Shown: positions 26,701 to 34,879, numbered from the stretch's first letter. The stretch is 52,142 bases of DNA from Planctomycetota bacterium (GCA_012959525.1 DUDB01000082.1:2128-54269); one strand, 5' to 3'. A program made the numbers and translations. Notes: generated from the sequence alone by a model not told the origin.

Positions 26701-26997
26701 TGGCAGAGCGTGCTCAAAGTGGACGAGGTCGGCACGCGCGACAACTTCTTTGATCTCGGTGGCCACTCCCTATCGCTAATCCGAGTACACGGAGCCATAC
26801 AAAAGCATCTGGGCCGCAAGATCCCCATGGTGGAGATGTTCCGCTTCCCCACCGTCGGCACCTTGGCAGCATTCTTGGCTGGAGATACCGAGAGCCAAGA
26901 GAACAAGCCTGACACAGGTCCCAGCACCGAAGACCTCAAGGCAGGCCGTAGCCGACTCGCTCGCATGCAGGCGCGACGCAAGCGCCCCGGCTCCTGA
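23740..26997 (+). CDS. Single-module NRPS, C-A-T, predicted valine-activating
   Basis: This 1085-residue protein has a condensation domain at about residues 8-440. Its opening YPLSPLQQGLLFHSL is typical of D-donor (DCL) or dual C domains, and its HHILMDG motif (143-149) is intact. The adenylation domain (about 465-960) has YTSGSTGLPKG, NGYGPTEN, GDRARYLADG and NGKVDRKALP. The pocket residues read by eye give DALWIGGTFK, close to known valine codes. The T domain has GGHSL with the phosphopantetheine Ser at 1010. No release domain follows; the protein ends in a basic tail. It is the only biosynthetic gene on the plus strand, and its stop lies 5 bp from the convergent sulfotransferase stop. Confidence 0.93.
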   Translation: MPNQDVESFYPLSPLQQGLLFHSLSEPDSGMYFNQTAVELKGDLNADALRAAWQQAVDEHPILRTFFVWEGVESPIQVVQKKAQMPFSVVDWTQRDEANQLSALDALRQEDLREGFDLSKAPLMRATLVQRSTDTWCLFWSFHHILMDGWSMFRVLAQVFGAYDAICQGGTYSSEPSRPYRDHIVWLNQQSLPAAKEFWTRNLKGFSAPTPLVSEPGSLLEDQGEDGFTAEVLCLDRATSAALQEFASKQHLTLNTLLQGAWSLMLSRYSGEDDVLFGAVVSGRPAALEGVEAMVGLFINTLPVRVRAPESERVLPWLQRLQAEQAELREYDYSPLVEIQGWSEVPREDSLFQSIFLFENYKKDAPLEELCKGLEIGEVQWFERHNFPLAAVAIPGEEIMLRLIYQTDVYGPQTITRMLGHWKRLLESMVAHPDQTLGELPMVTQDEQRQLVDGWNQTGSEYPRDACIHHLFEEHAAATPDAIAVELGEERLTYGELNGRANRLAHHLKRMGVGPEVVVGLCLDRSTDLTVALLAILKADGAYLSLDPEYPKERLRHMLRDTQAPVLLTQEHMLAELPDNDALVVCVDSDAEAIGKESGENPDGSGSAEQLAYVIYTSGSTGLPKGTLIPHRAVVRLVRNTNFASFDADEVFLQFATVSFDASTLELWASLLNGARLVLFPTRRTSLEELGQVIQEHGVTTLWLTAGLFHQMVEQHIQGLQGVRQLIAGGDVLSVSHVKQALDQIEGCRVINGYGPTENTTFTCCHPMTNSADLGHTVPIGRPIANTTVFILDGQLRPVPIGVIGDLYAGGDGLARGYLNQPELTSERFIDNPFADKPGERLYLVGDRARYLADGTIEFFGRSDSQVKLRGYRIELAEIETVLNEHEAVRDAVVAAREDTPGDKRLVAYWIAADEAAPEPSTLREYLADKLPDYMVPAAFVALDEFPLTANGKVDRKALPAPEIDRSQSSETYTPPGSELEETLVEIWQSVLKVDEVGTRDNFFDLGGHSLSLIRVHGAIQKHLGRKIPMVEMFRFPTVGTLAAFLAGDTESQENKPDTGPSTEDLKAGRSRLARMQARRKRPGS

Positions 26998-27011
26998 GCC
27001 CCTCAGGGCTC
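26996..27011. terminator. Bidirectional hairpin between convergent cluster genes
   Basis: GAGCCC and GGGCTC form a perfect stem with a CTCA loop. The structure overlaps both stop codons, TGA of the NRPS (26995-26997) and the sulfotransferase stop (27003-27005). There is no T-run. Its placement at the meeting point of two long transcripts suggests a compact bidirectional terminator. Confidence 0.45.
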
Positions 27012-27977
27012 GAGCCACTCGAGCTTTCTACCCACCCAGCGCCAGTGGGCCAACTGGGTCACCCGGCGCGCGCCCCTCTCCAGGCTTGACAGGCCTTTGC
27101 GTACCCCATCATGGAAGCCGAGGCGTAGGGGTGGGGTCCGATGCGCACGCTGGGAGGCCTCATAACCGAGGGGCTCCATCAGGTCAGCCAACATGTACTC
27201 CATCAGCCGCGCATCACGGGGTGACAGCTCATCTCGCCATCCGGCCTTGCTGGACTTGCGTACAAAATCCGCTGGTAGGGAGCGGTTGGGCTGCAGCTTT
27301 TCTTTGCTGCTATTGGACACGGCCTTTGCACACCAGGCCTCGTCGGCTTCGATCCCCAGCCACTCCATGATGCGCCCCAACTCCGCTGGCCCATCCTCAA
27401 GCAGATCCTCGTAACGCACCTGATGGTAGTTAGGAGTGAGCTCGGGGATCCGGAAGGCAGCTTCCACGTCCTCACGCCAATAGCGCGCGCCATCGATGGG
27501 GTGGGTTGGAAACTGCCAGCTTGCCCAACTCTTGGAAGCGTTGCGAAGGGAACAGAAGACACTGCGCGGATCGCGCACGACGTGCAGGAAGTGGGCATCG
27601 GGCAGAACGTCCAGGATGAACTGTGCCTGCCGCCCGTTCTCGGGAGTCTTGTCCACGACTGCGGCCGCCTGATCGCGCAGATCCCCCACGCGGTCCATGA
27701 TCCCACCGGCCACGCCGCCCAGCAGGGGGTTCAGCACCGTGAGAGGCACGGCATCCGCTAGCTTCATGTAGTTGTGCTCGCCGCCTTGGTCGTCTTCTCC
27801 GCGGGGGTTGATGATGAAGTTGCGCTCGGCCTTGTTGGCGTGCCAGCGATGCATCGACTCTAGGTAGGCGAAGATCATGGCGTGCTGAAAGGTCGCCACC
27901 TGAGCGTGCTGAGACAGCATGAAGCTGGTCCAGGTAGAGCCACTACGCGGACAGCCGACGATAAAAACACGCTTCAT
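27003..27977 (-). CDS. PAPS-dependent sulfotransferase (first)
   Basis: This 324-residue cytoplasmic enzyme has the 5'-phosphosulfate-binding loop FIVGCPRSGSTW at residues 5-16. The 3'-phosphate-binding VVRDPRSVFCSLRNASKSW lies near residue 140, so both PAPS contacts are present. YEDLLEDGPAELGRIMEWLG follows as the usual structural segment. It would transfer sulfate from PAPS to a hydroxyl or amine, most simply on the peptide made by the cluster. Its start overlaps the thioesterase stop (ATGA), and it is the last gene of the minus-strand unit. It differs clearly from the second sulfotransferase at 33734, so two separate sulfation sites or substrates are possible. Confidence 0.92.
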   Translation of the reverse strand: MKRVFIVGCPRSGSTWTSFMLSQHAQVATFQHAMIFAYLESMHRWHANKAERNFIINPRGEDDQGGEHNYMKLADAVPLTVLNPLLGGVAGGIMDRVGDLRDQAAAVVDKTPENGRQAQFILDVLPDAHFLHVVRDPRSVFCSLRNASKSWASWQFPTHPIDGARYWREDVEAAFRIPELTPNYHQVRYEDLLEDGPAELGRIMEWLGIEADEAWCAKAVSNSSKEKLQPNRSLPADFVRKSSKAGWRDELSPRDARLMEYMLADLMEPLGYEASQRAHRTPPLRLGFHDGVRKGLSSLERGARRVTQLAHWRWVGRKLEWLEP

Positions 27978-28741
27978 GCCTTGGCCCCCTGTAGCCCGGA
28001 GGCCACCACCGCATGGACTCCGGCGAGTTGCTCACGCATGAAGAAGTGCTCGCCTTGGAACCAGTGCTCCTCGGCCACTCCCTCCCCTACATCGCTCCAG
28101 CCCTGCAACTGCTCGGGCGAGACGTTTGCGTCACCATCCCCTGCCAGAACGCTGATCGGGCACTCCAATCGAGGCTCCTCCGTGAAGGCGTAGGTGTCAC
28201 AGATCGCCATGTCGGCACGCAAAGTGGGGAGCAGAAGCGCTAGGAGGTCGGGCTCAGCCAGAACCTCTGCGGGCACGGCCTCGTAACGCCGCCCGACTTC
28301 CGCAAGGAACTCGTCCTCGGGCAGAGCGTGCAAGCCGGCGTTGGTGGGTGGAACCTGGGGAGCACGCATGGCCGCAGCAAACAAGCGCAGGGGCGCGGGA
28401 GCTCCACGGCGTCGTAACTCTCGCGCAGCTTCAAAGGCAACTAGCGCACCCATGCTGTAGCCAAAAAGTGCGCAGGGAGCGGACAGGTCCAGCTCGATCA
28501 CCTCCGCTAGCGCAGCACCCGCCTCGCACGCGCTCTCGATCGGCGGCTCCATCAACCGCTCCTCGTGACCGGGCAACTGCACGGCGTTGACTTGAACATC
28601 AGCCGGCAGGCCCTCCTTCCATGGACGATAGACCGAGGCCCCCCCACCCGCGTAAGCCACGCAGTACAACTGCACGCGCGGGGCGTCGCAGGGCTGGATG
28701 CGCTTGAGCCACTTGGCGGCGTCGATGGAAGGGGCAGGCAT
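27974..28741 (-). CDS. Type II thioesterase (NRPS/PKS editing)
   Basis: This alpha/beta hydrolase of about 255 residues is in the GrsT/RifR style. It shows VQLYCVAYAGGGASVYRPW near residue 23, LPGHEERL, the nucleophile elbow GYSMG (Ser near residue 90), MRAPQVPP, and a C-terminal GEHFFM with the catalytic His. These enzymes remove misacylated or decarboxylated units from carrier-protein arms and so keep the assembly line running. I use ATG 28741 because the family usually begins near this point and the ORF extension upstream would overlap the neighbouring gene. It overlaps the first sulfotransferase gene by 4 bp. Confidence 0.92.
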   Translation of the reverse strand: MPAPSIDAAKWLKRIQPCDAPRVQLYCVAYAGGGASVYRPWKEGLPADVQVNAVQLPGHEERLMEPPIESACEAGAALAEVIELDLSAPCALFGYSMGALVAFEAARELRRRGAPAPLRLFAAAMRAPQVPPTNAGLHALPEDEFLAEVGRRYEAVPAEVLAEPDLLALLLPTLRADMAICDTYAFTEEPRLECPISVLAGDGDANVSPEQLQGWSDVGEGVAEEHWFQGEHFFMREQLAGVHAVVASGLQGAKA

Positions 28742-28758
28742 GGAACCAGAGAAGCGTA

Positions 28759-29652
28759 CTAGGCTGCGGGGGGTTTGGCGAAGGACCGGGCCCAATCGCA
28801 GACTGCGGTGGCGAGCCGATCCTGGGTCCAGAGCAGGGTGAATACGTGGTTGGCGCCCAGGATGACCTCCGTCTCGGCGCCGATTTCCGCCAGGCGCTCT
28901 GCTCCTTTGCTGCCCAGCACTTCTTGGAAGTAGTCCCAGCCCTCATCGCCTTCCGAGTAGAGGTGGAGCACGCGTACACCCCTCTCCGTGAGGGTGCGGG
29001 CCTCGGCCACGGGGTCGAAGGCTGGCAGGGCAGCGCCCTTTCCGCCCCCCAAAACGGCACGGATCGGTGCCAGGAACATCGACTGCAGAACGCCACCGAT
29101 GGAGATTCGCCCACCAAGAGCCTTGCGCCAATTCTTGCGGCGAAAGGAGCTACGCAGGGCGATGCGATAGGAATGGCGCGTCATGGTGCGCACGCGCAGG
29201 GCCTCACCCAGCTCCGCGCTTGCCCCGTGCAGATGGGACTGGGCATTGATGAGCGCAACCCCCACCGCGCGCTCATCCTGCTGGGCGGTGAGGAAGGAAA
29301 CGGTGGCTCCCGAACAGATGCCAATAAGGATGAACTCGCGGGCGCCAGTGGTTCTCGTCAGGAAATCCATGGCCGCGCGGGTCTCTGCAATGATGCTCTC
29401 CCCCACCGGCACGTTGTCTTGGCGTGCGCCGCTGTCACCCAGTCCCGACCAATCGAGGCGCAGGGACGAGAATCCCAGTTCGGCCAGCGCGCGAGCCATG
29501 CGCACGTGCAGGCGGCTGGGTCCCACGCGGTGCGTGAGTCCGGCATTCAGGAAGACAAAGGTGGGGAGACTTTGCTCCACCCCATCAGCGGGCTGTGTCG
29601 TGATTCCAACGAGGCCTCCGCCCGAATCGATCTGTACGGCGCGCTCGATCAT
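28759..29652 (-). CDS. Alpha/beta hydrolase, exosortase-A hydrolase 1-like, Cys elbow
   Basis: The product is 297 residues from ATG 29652, which overlaps the upstream hydrolase stop by 4 bp; the frame is open further but unlikely to be used. It has the alpha/beta-hydrolase start FVFLNAGLTHRVGPSR (about residue 32), LRLDWSGLGDSG with an oxyanion-like Gly pair, and an elbow of GICSG. The central residue is thus Cys, not Ser. C-terminal LHLYSEGDEGWDYF and GANHVFTL offer the acid and histidine. Pairing with a second hydrolase and the GICSG elbow recall the hydrolases linked to exosortase A systems. Here they sit in an NRPS cluster; a role in product release or hydrolysis is inference. Confidence 0.75.
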   Translation of the reverse strand: MIERAVQIDSGGGLVGITTQPADGVEQSLPTFVFLNAGLTHRVGPSRLHVRMARALAELGFSSLRLDWSGLGDSGARQDNVPVGESIIAETRAAMDFLTRTTGAREFILIGICSGATVSFLTAQQDERAVGVALINAQSHLHGASAELGEALRVRTMTRHSYRIALRSSFRRKNWRKALGGRISIGGVLQSMFLAPIRAVLGGGKGAALPAFDPVAEARTLTERGVRVLHLYSEGDEGWDYFQEVLGSKGAERLAEIGAETEVILGANHVFTLLWTQDRLATAVCDWARSFAKPPAA

Positions 29653-30476
29653 GAGGGCAACTCCTGCGCCCAGCCGCGAATGGCCTCCAGGATCTTGCGC
29701 GGAATATGGACCTTGGCAAAGTCCTCCGTCCAAGCCCAGAGCTGGTCAGTCTCGTGATGTTGGAGCGAAGCTTCGGCACCCAGCTCTCCTAGGCGCTCGT
29801 GCAGTCCGTCCTGCGGGAAGCGGGGAAAACTCTCAACGACCAGAGCCTGGCGGGCGGGGCAAGCCACCAACCCCGAAAGCCTCAGGCTCTCCAGCTCGTC
29901 GACCAGAGACTCTGGAAGAGGGAACCCAAGGAGTTCACTTCGGCCCGCCCCCGCTGGATCCATGTCTACACGCACGTGGGCGTGGGACAGCATGTCCTGG
30001 TGCTGAGCGCGCGCCTCTTCGAGAAATACGCTGCCGTCCAGAAGCGCATCCCATGAGACGAGGGCCTGCACTCCCCCACGGTCAGCGGCCGCCGCCAACG
30101 CGACGGAAGCTCCCATGCGAATGCCGACCAAGCCCAGGTTCTCAACGCCGGACTTCTCTTTCAGAGCCACAAGCGCACGCTCCACGTCCTGCCGCCAATT
30201 CTCAAGGGACCAGTCCTCATGGTCGCCCGCAGAGTCGCCGCAACCTCGAAAATCGAAACGGAGAACCGGGAAACCCACCTCTGAGAGAAGGCGCGCCAGC
30301 AGGCGCAAGGAACGGTGGAATTGAATCGCCTCCTGACCGAGAGGTGGGCAGAGCACGAATCCGAGTGATCTTGCCCGGCCCTGCGCCGGGTGATAGCAGG
30401 CGAAAAGTTGGCTGTCCGCAGGCCCGATGAAGAAGGCCTCCATCTGCCCGGGCGCGGGGTAGCTCGCGGGGCTCAC
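29649..30476 (-). CDS. Alpha/beta-hydrolase-fold protein, exosortase-A hydrolase 2-like, no nucleophile
   Basis: Start GTG 30476 is chosen because a GAGG site lies 9 bases upstream and the NRPS stop is 4 bases before; ATG 30443 (MEAFFIGPADSQLFACYHPA) is the alternative. The fold is shown by FVLCPPLGQEAIQFHRSLR, VLRFDFRGCGDSAG, and the strand-helix VGIRMGASVAL. The elbow is G-I-R-M-G with Arg in place of the nucleophilic Ser. A His remains in the C-terminal LQHHETDQLW segment. Loss of the nucleophile suggests a non-hydrolytic or partner role for the adjacent Cys-type hydrolase. It follows the C-A-T NRPS gene by 4 bp, so the link with the assembly line is strong. Confidence 0.72.
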   Translation of the reverse strand: MSPASYPAPGQMEAFFIGPADSQLFACYHPAQGRARSLGFVLCPPLGQEAIQFHRSLRLLARLLSEVGFPVLRFDFRGCGDSAGDHEDWSLENWRQDVERALVALKEKSGVENLGLVGIRMGASVALAAAADRGGVQALVSWDALLDGSVFLEEARAQHQDMLSHAHVRVDMDPAGAGRSELLGFPLPESLVDELESLRLSGLVACPARQALVVESFPRFPQDGLHERLGELGAEASLQHHETDQLWAWTEDFAKVHIPRKILEAIRGWAQELPS

Positions 30477-30480
30477 GCCG

Positions 30481-33400
30481 TTAGTCCTCGTCTCCCTTAA
30501 GGCTGCCCATGATCCGGCGCACCCAACCGCGCTGCTTAGGCGGCGGAGGGTTGGCGATGCGCTCTTCACACAGGCCCACGAGTTGACGCAGGGTGGGCAA
30601 GACCAGATCGCCTGGATCCAGCTCAACACCAACCTGTTTCTTGACCTCGCTGATCACGGGCATGAGGAGCAGGGAGTGCCCCCCCAGGTCGAAGAAATTG
30701 TCCTGCAGACTGATGTTCTCCACCTCCAGGACCTCGCTCCAGATCGCGGCCAGCTTGCGCTCCAGGTCACTGCTCGGCTGGGAAGATTCGTCGAGAGCAG
30801 CCCCCGTACGCTCCTCGGGCTCGGGCAGGGCTTTGCGATCGACCTTGCCATGCGGCGTGAGAGGTAGCGCGTCCAAGAAGACCGTGACTGAGGGAATCAT
30901 GTAGGCCGGCAATCGATCACCCAAGGCGGTCTTGAGCTCGTCCGCCGTAGTGCCCGCTTGGCCAGCAATCACGTAGGCCACAAGGCGCGCGTGTCCCGGA
31001 GTGTCCTCGCGCAACAGCACAGCTGCGTCTTGAACCTCTTCGTGTCGACACAGAACGGCCTCGATCTCCTCCAGTTCGATCCGATAGCCACGGAATTTGA
31101 CCTGCTGATCAATGCGTCCCGCGTACTCAATGTTGCCATCGGAGCGGTAGCGGGCCAGGTCTCCACTCTTGTACATGCGCGCGCCCGGTTCGGGAGAGAA
31201 CGGATCCGGCACGAAGCGCTCGTCAGTCCACTCCGGCTGTCCGAAGTAGCCCTCCGCCAGCCCGGCACCAGCCAGGTGCAACTCCCCCGTCACTCCAGCG
31301 GGCACGGGTTGGCCGCGGTTGTCGAGGATGTATGCACGGGCATTGCGAATGGGCTTGCCAATGGAGAGCTCAGCGTCCTGCAGGTCCGCAGCGGTGAGCT
31401 CGGTGCTCGTCGCTACGACGGTCGCCTCGGTGGGACCGTAGGTGTTCAAGATCCGGGGGCCGTCGGGGACGCAGCGCAGCCACTCGGCCAGATGCTCGGT
31501 ACGGGCCCGCTCACCACCCAGGATGATCAGACGCACGGTATCCGGCAGGCGACCCTCGGCCTCGTCCAAGCCCTGAGTGATCACGTTCCAGTAGGCGGTC
31601 GGGAAGTCGATCAGGGTGATGCCCCAGTCGGTGCAGGCTTGAAGGAAAGCATCCACCGAACCGATCATGGAATCGTCTCGCAGAACGAGAGTCGCACCAC
31701 TGGCCAGGGTCGGGAAGATCTCCTCGATGGCCGTATCGAAACTGATGGAGGCGAATTGCAGCACGCGGTCTGCGGCCGTCAGCTCGAACTCTTCGCGGCA
31801 GTGCACCACGAAATTCGCCAAGGCCCCGTGGCTCACCTGGACGCCCTTGGGGCGGCCCGTCGAACCCGAAGTGAATATCATGTAGGCCACGTCCGTGGCA
31901 GCTGGCGCGGACGTGCCCCGCGCATCGGAGGCGCCTTCGATTTCATCGCCTCCCAAGACCAGCCTCCCCACCTCGGTGGCGCTTGCGGGCAGCCGATCCT
32001 GAACCGACTCGCCTAGCAACAGCATGGAAACGGACGCGTCTTCCAGCAGATCCGTCAGCCGGCCGGTGGGGTGGGCGGGGTCCAGGGGCACGTAGGGGCA
32101 ACCGGCCTTCAGGGCGCCGAGCATGGCCGCCACCATCCATGGTTCCCGTTCCACGCACAGGGCCACGCGCTGCCCTGAAACAACTCCCGCGTCAGCTAAG
32201 GCATTGGCCACCTGGTTGGCGTGGCGATCCAATTCCTCATAGGTCCAGCTCGTTCCACCAGAAATGATGGCGGTCGCGTCGGGAGTGGCTTGGGCCTGAC
32301 GCTCCAGCTCCGCGGGTACGAGGGGAGTGGCCTCCTCCGAGGCTGGTGGATTCCACTGCTCAACCACGAGTTGGTGGTCGTCGGCATTGAGCAGAGGCAG
32401 ATCCCGTAGCTTCCAGTCCTCGCCATCTGACAGAGACTCAAGAAGCGAGCGCAAGGAGCCCAGCATGGTCTCGACGTCCGCCGCGCTGTAGCGCTTCAGG
32501 TCATAGGAGATTCCCAGGACGAGTTCATCCGCCGGGATGACAACCACGGCCGCTGGAGACCCCGGTGAGCCGTGATGGCCACGCACTTCCTCCACGGTCA
32601 ACTCGTCGTTCCATCGGGTGCTGGTGAGATCGCCTGTCCAGTTCTGGAAGACGACGACGGTCTCGAACATGGTCTTGGCGGCGGGGATGTCGCTCCAGGC
32701 TTTCACCTCTGCCAGGCCCACGTGCTCAAACGCCCGCTGCTCCACCTGTGATTTCTGGAAGTCCTGCAACCACTCCACGAGGGCCCGGTCCGGAACGACC
32801 TTGACGCGCGTGGGAAGCAGGTTCACGAAGAGCCCGACAATGGACTCCACTCCGTCCATGGGAACCGAACGACCCGATACGACCGAACCAAATACAGCGT
32901 CCTCTTGGCCCGTGTACGCGCTAAGCATCAAGCCCCACGCACCCTGGACCAAGGTGTTGAGCGTCACCTCGTGGCGCTTGCCGAATGCCTTGAGAGCGGC
33001 TGTCTTCTCGCGCGAGACGGTAAGCACCTGACCGTCGAACTGATCCACGGGAACGTGGAGGTCACTGGGAGCCTTGTCCACGCACAGGTGTGTAGCACCC
33101 TCATAGCCCTCCAGCGCTTTTTGCCAGTAGGCCTCGGCCACCTTGGGATCCTGCTCCTGGGTCCAGGTGATGTAGTCCCGATAGGGACGGTGTTCGGCCA
33201 ACTCGAGAGGCTCCTTGGTGAAAGCGCAGCGATAGCGTTGCTGCACCTCCGCCTGTACCAGCGAGGCAGACCAGCCCTCCATGAGCACGTGGTGGAAGCT
33301 CCAGTGCAGGCGGTAAACGCCCGGCGCCACGTGGAATAGATCTAGGCGCATCAAGGGCGGGACCTCGAAGTCGAAACCCTTGACCCGGTCCTCGTCGCGG

Positions 33401-33714
33401 AAGAGGTCCATGCGGTGCTCCAACTCCTCGCCGGGGCAGTCGGTCCAGTCGTGGAAGTCGATGGTGATCGGAACTTCCCCATGGACGATCTGCAGCGGGG
33501 TCTTGACCTCGTCCCAGTGGAACGAGGTACGCAGGATGGCGTGACGGTTGAGGGTCTCCTGCCATGCACTCTGCAACACCTCGCGATCCACACGGCCACG
33601 CAGGACGTAGTCGAGCTGGATCATGTACATGCCCGAGTTGCCGGTGATCACACTGTCGTACAGCAGACCATGCTGCATGGCTGACAGTTCGTAGATGTCC
33701 TGGACGTTTTCCAT
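30481..33714 (-). CDS. Single-module NRPS, C-A-T, possibly basic amino acid
   Basis: This 1077-residue protein starts ENVQDIYELSAMQHGLLY, which resembles acceptor COM-type docking plus a DCL C domain. The C motif reads HHVLMEG (141-147), with Glu replacing the usual Asp. The A domain has FTSGSTGRPKG, NTYGPTEA, GDLARYRSDG and HGKVDRKALP. The pocket read by eye is DTEDIGTVVK. The acidic residues suggest a basic side chain such as lysine or ornithine, at low confidence. The T domain has GGHSL. The protein ends with a Pro-rich linker and a basic tail and carries no release domain. It is preceded 19 bp upstream by the second sulfotransferase gene. Confidence 0.92.
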   Translation of the reverse strand: MENVQDIYELSAMQHGLLYDSVITGNSGMYMIQLDYVLRGRVDREVLQSAWQETLNRHAILRTSFHWDEVKTPLQIVHGEVPITIDFHDWTDCPGEELEHRMDLFRDEDRVKGFDFEVPPLMRLDLFHVAPGVYRLHWSFHHVLMEGWSASLVQAEVQQRYRCAFTKEPLELAEHRPYRDYITWTQEQDPKVAEAYWQKALEGYEGATHLCVDKAPSDLHVPVDQFDGQVLTVSREKTAALKAFGKRHEVTLNTLVQGAWGLMLSAYTGQEDAVFGSVVSGRSVPMDGVESIVGLFVNLLPTRVKVVPDRALVEWLQDFQKSQVEQRAFEHVGLAEVKAWSDIPAAKTMFETVVVFQNWTGDLTSTRWNDELTVEEVRGHHGSPGSPAAVVVIPADELVLGISYDLKRYSAADVETMLGSLRSLLESLSDGEDWKLRDLPLLNADDHQLVVEQWNPPASEEATPLVPAELERQAQATPDATAIISGGTSWTYEELDRHANQVANALADAGVVSGQRVALCVEREPWMVAAMLGALKAGCPYVPLDPAHPTGRLTDLLEDASVSMLLLGESVQDRLPASATEVGRLVLGGDEIEGASDARGTSAPAATDVAYMIFTSGSTGRPKGVQVSHGALANFVVHCREEFELTAADRVLQFASISFDTAIEEIFPTLASGATLVLRDDSMIGSVDAFLQACTDWGITLIDFPTAYWNVITQGLDEAEGRLPDTVRLIILGGERARTEHLAEWLRCVPDGPRILNTYGPTEATVVATSTELTAADLQDAELSIGKPIRNARAYILDNRGQPVPAGVTGELHLAGAGLAEGYFGQPEWTDERFVPDPFSPEPGARMYKSGDLARYRSDGNIEYAGRIDQQVKFRGYRIELEEIEAVLCRHEEVQDAAVLLREDTPGHARLVAYVIAGQAGTTADELKTALGDRLPAYMIPSVTVFLDALPLTPHGKVDRKALPEPEERTGAALDESSQPSSDLERKLAAIWSEVLEVENISLQDNFFDLGGHSLLLMPVISEVKKQVGVELDPGDLVLPTLRQLVGLCEERIANPPPPKQRGWVRRIMGSLKGDED

Positions 33715-33733
33715 GTCTATTCGCTGGACTCTT

Positions 33734-34879
33734 CTACCAAAGCGGGTCGGTGCCCAGAAACTCCGCTAGGCGAGCATTGTGCGGAGCGAAGTGATCCTCG
33801 AGCTTGCGGCGGACGTGTGGTTCCAGCGGATCGTAGGGCGCAGTGTTGATCTTGCGGAATTTTGCCGGAGCGTGATATGGCAGATCTAGCGAGCCGAACG
33901 CCTTGCGCAGGGTGATCTCGGGCTCCAGGAAGAGGTCCTCGGTGCGCAGGACGAGCAGTTGCCGGCTGGGGAATACGTCAGCCCACTTGGCTAGCTGGTC
34001 CACGTAGACCCCGCGCGCCTTGTAGGAGTAGTTCATGAACGCGAAGCCGTTCTCGCGGTCAGGATCGGCTAAGCGTCCGCGCTCCTCCTCCAGGCGTTCT
34101 TCCTCGGCATCGATGGCAGCCTCGAAGGAGAGCGTCTCCAATCCTGCGCGCAGGTTGTGGTTGTAGAAGGAGTAGGCCCGATCCACGGGGTTACGCAGGA
34201 TCGCGATCAGTTGAGCCTTGGGGATCAGTTGGCGGATGCGCTCGGGGCACTCACTGCGATAGAGGTAGTCAGGCGTAGCTTCTCCCGTCAGAAATGGCTG
34301 CCCCCCTGCCGCCATGCGCCCGAAGATCGTGGGGAAGAACGAGCGATACCAATACTGACCGCGGCCGTGGTAGGCGTTGAAGTAGTAGATCTCCTTCTTC
34401 AGCGCCGGCGCGATAGCGGGATGCTGGGTCATGTAGTCGTACAGGGCCGTGGTGCCGCACTTCTTCGCGCCGATAACCACGAAGTCGGGTCGCAGTCGCA
34501 GGGGGCTGGTCAAGAATCGCAAGCCGTGGCGCAGGCTGAACATCAACGATCCCGCCGGGTTGATGTGCGAAGTCAGCATGTACCGCGCGCCTTCCACAAA
34601 CTGCTTGGTGCCCTCAGGGCCGGTGATCTCCAACCAGACCCTCTTGGTCTCAGCTTCGCGTCGCAGGCCGAAGTGCATGTTCGGACTGCTGACCCGCCAA
34701 GCCAATATGAACGCCTCCAGCCTTGCCTCCCAGGCCGGCGTATCGGGATAGCACAGGGCGTAGCCGTCATCCAATTCGGCCGTCTCTGTGCAGCCCGTGA
34801 GCACCGCCGCTGTGTTCTTTTGACGTACCTGCAGATTGGGCGGCCCAGCGGACGGTTTGGCGTCACGGGTCTTACTCAT
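33734..34879 (-). CDS. PAPS-dependent sulfotransferase with N-terminal extension (second)
   Basis: Starting at ATG 34879 gives 381 residues and an 8-bp overlap with the ABC exporter gene. The sulfotransferase domain begins around residue 125 with FVVIGAKKCGTTALYDYM, the 5'-phosphosulfate loop of the heparan-sulfotransferase-like group. It continues to AILRNPVDRAYSFYNHNLR, the 3'-phosphate site, and ends with a conserved-looking tail. The first 120 residues are extra: they contain an LDDGYALCYPDTPAWEARLE stretch and an FGLRREAETKRVWLEI segment that I cannot place. It belongs to a different sulfotransferase group from the one at 27003. It probably sulfates the cluster product or its precursor. 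Confidence 0.9.
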   Translation of the reverse strand: MSKTRDAKPSAGPPNLQVRQKNTAAVLTGCTETAELDDGYALCYPDTPAWEARLEAFILAWRVSSPNMHFGLRREAETKRVWLEITGPEGTKQFVEGARYMLTSHINPAGSLMFSLRHGLRFLTSPLRLRPDFVVIGAKKCGTTALYDYMTQHPAIAPALKKEIYYFNAYHGRGQYWYRSFFPTIFGRMAAGGQPFLTGEATPDYLYRSECPERIRQLIPKAQLIAILRNPVDRAYSFYNHNLRAGLETLSFEAAIDAEEERLEEERGRLADPDRENGFAFMNYSYKARGVYVDQLAKWADVFPSRQLLVLRTEDLFLEPEITLRKAFGSLDLPYHAPAKFRKINTAPYDPLEPHVRRKLEDHFAPHNARLAEFLGTDPLW

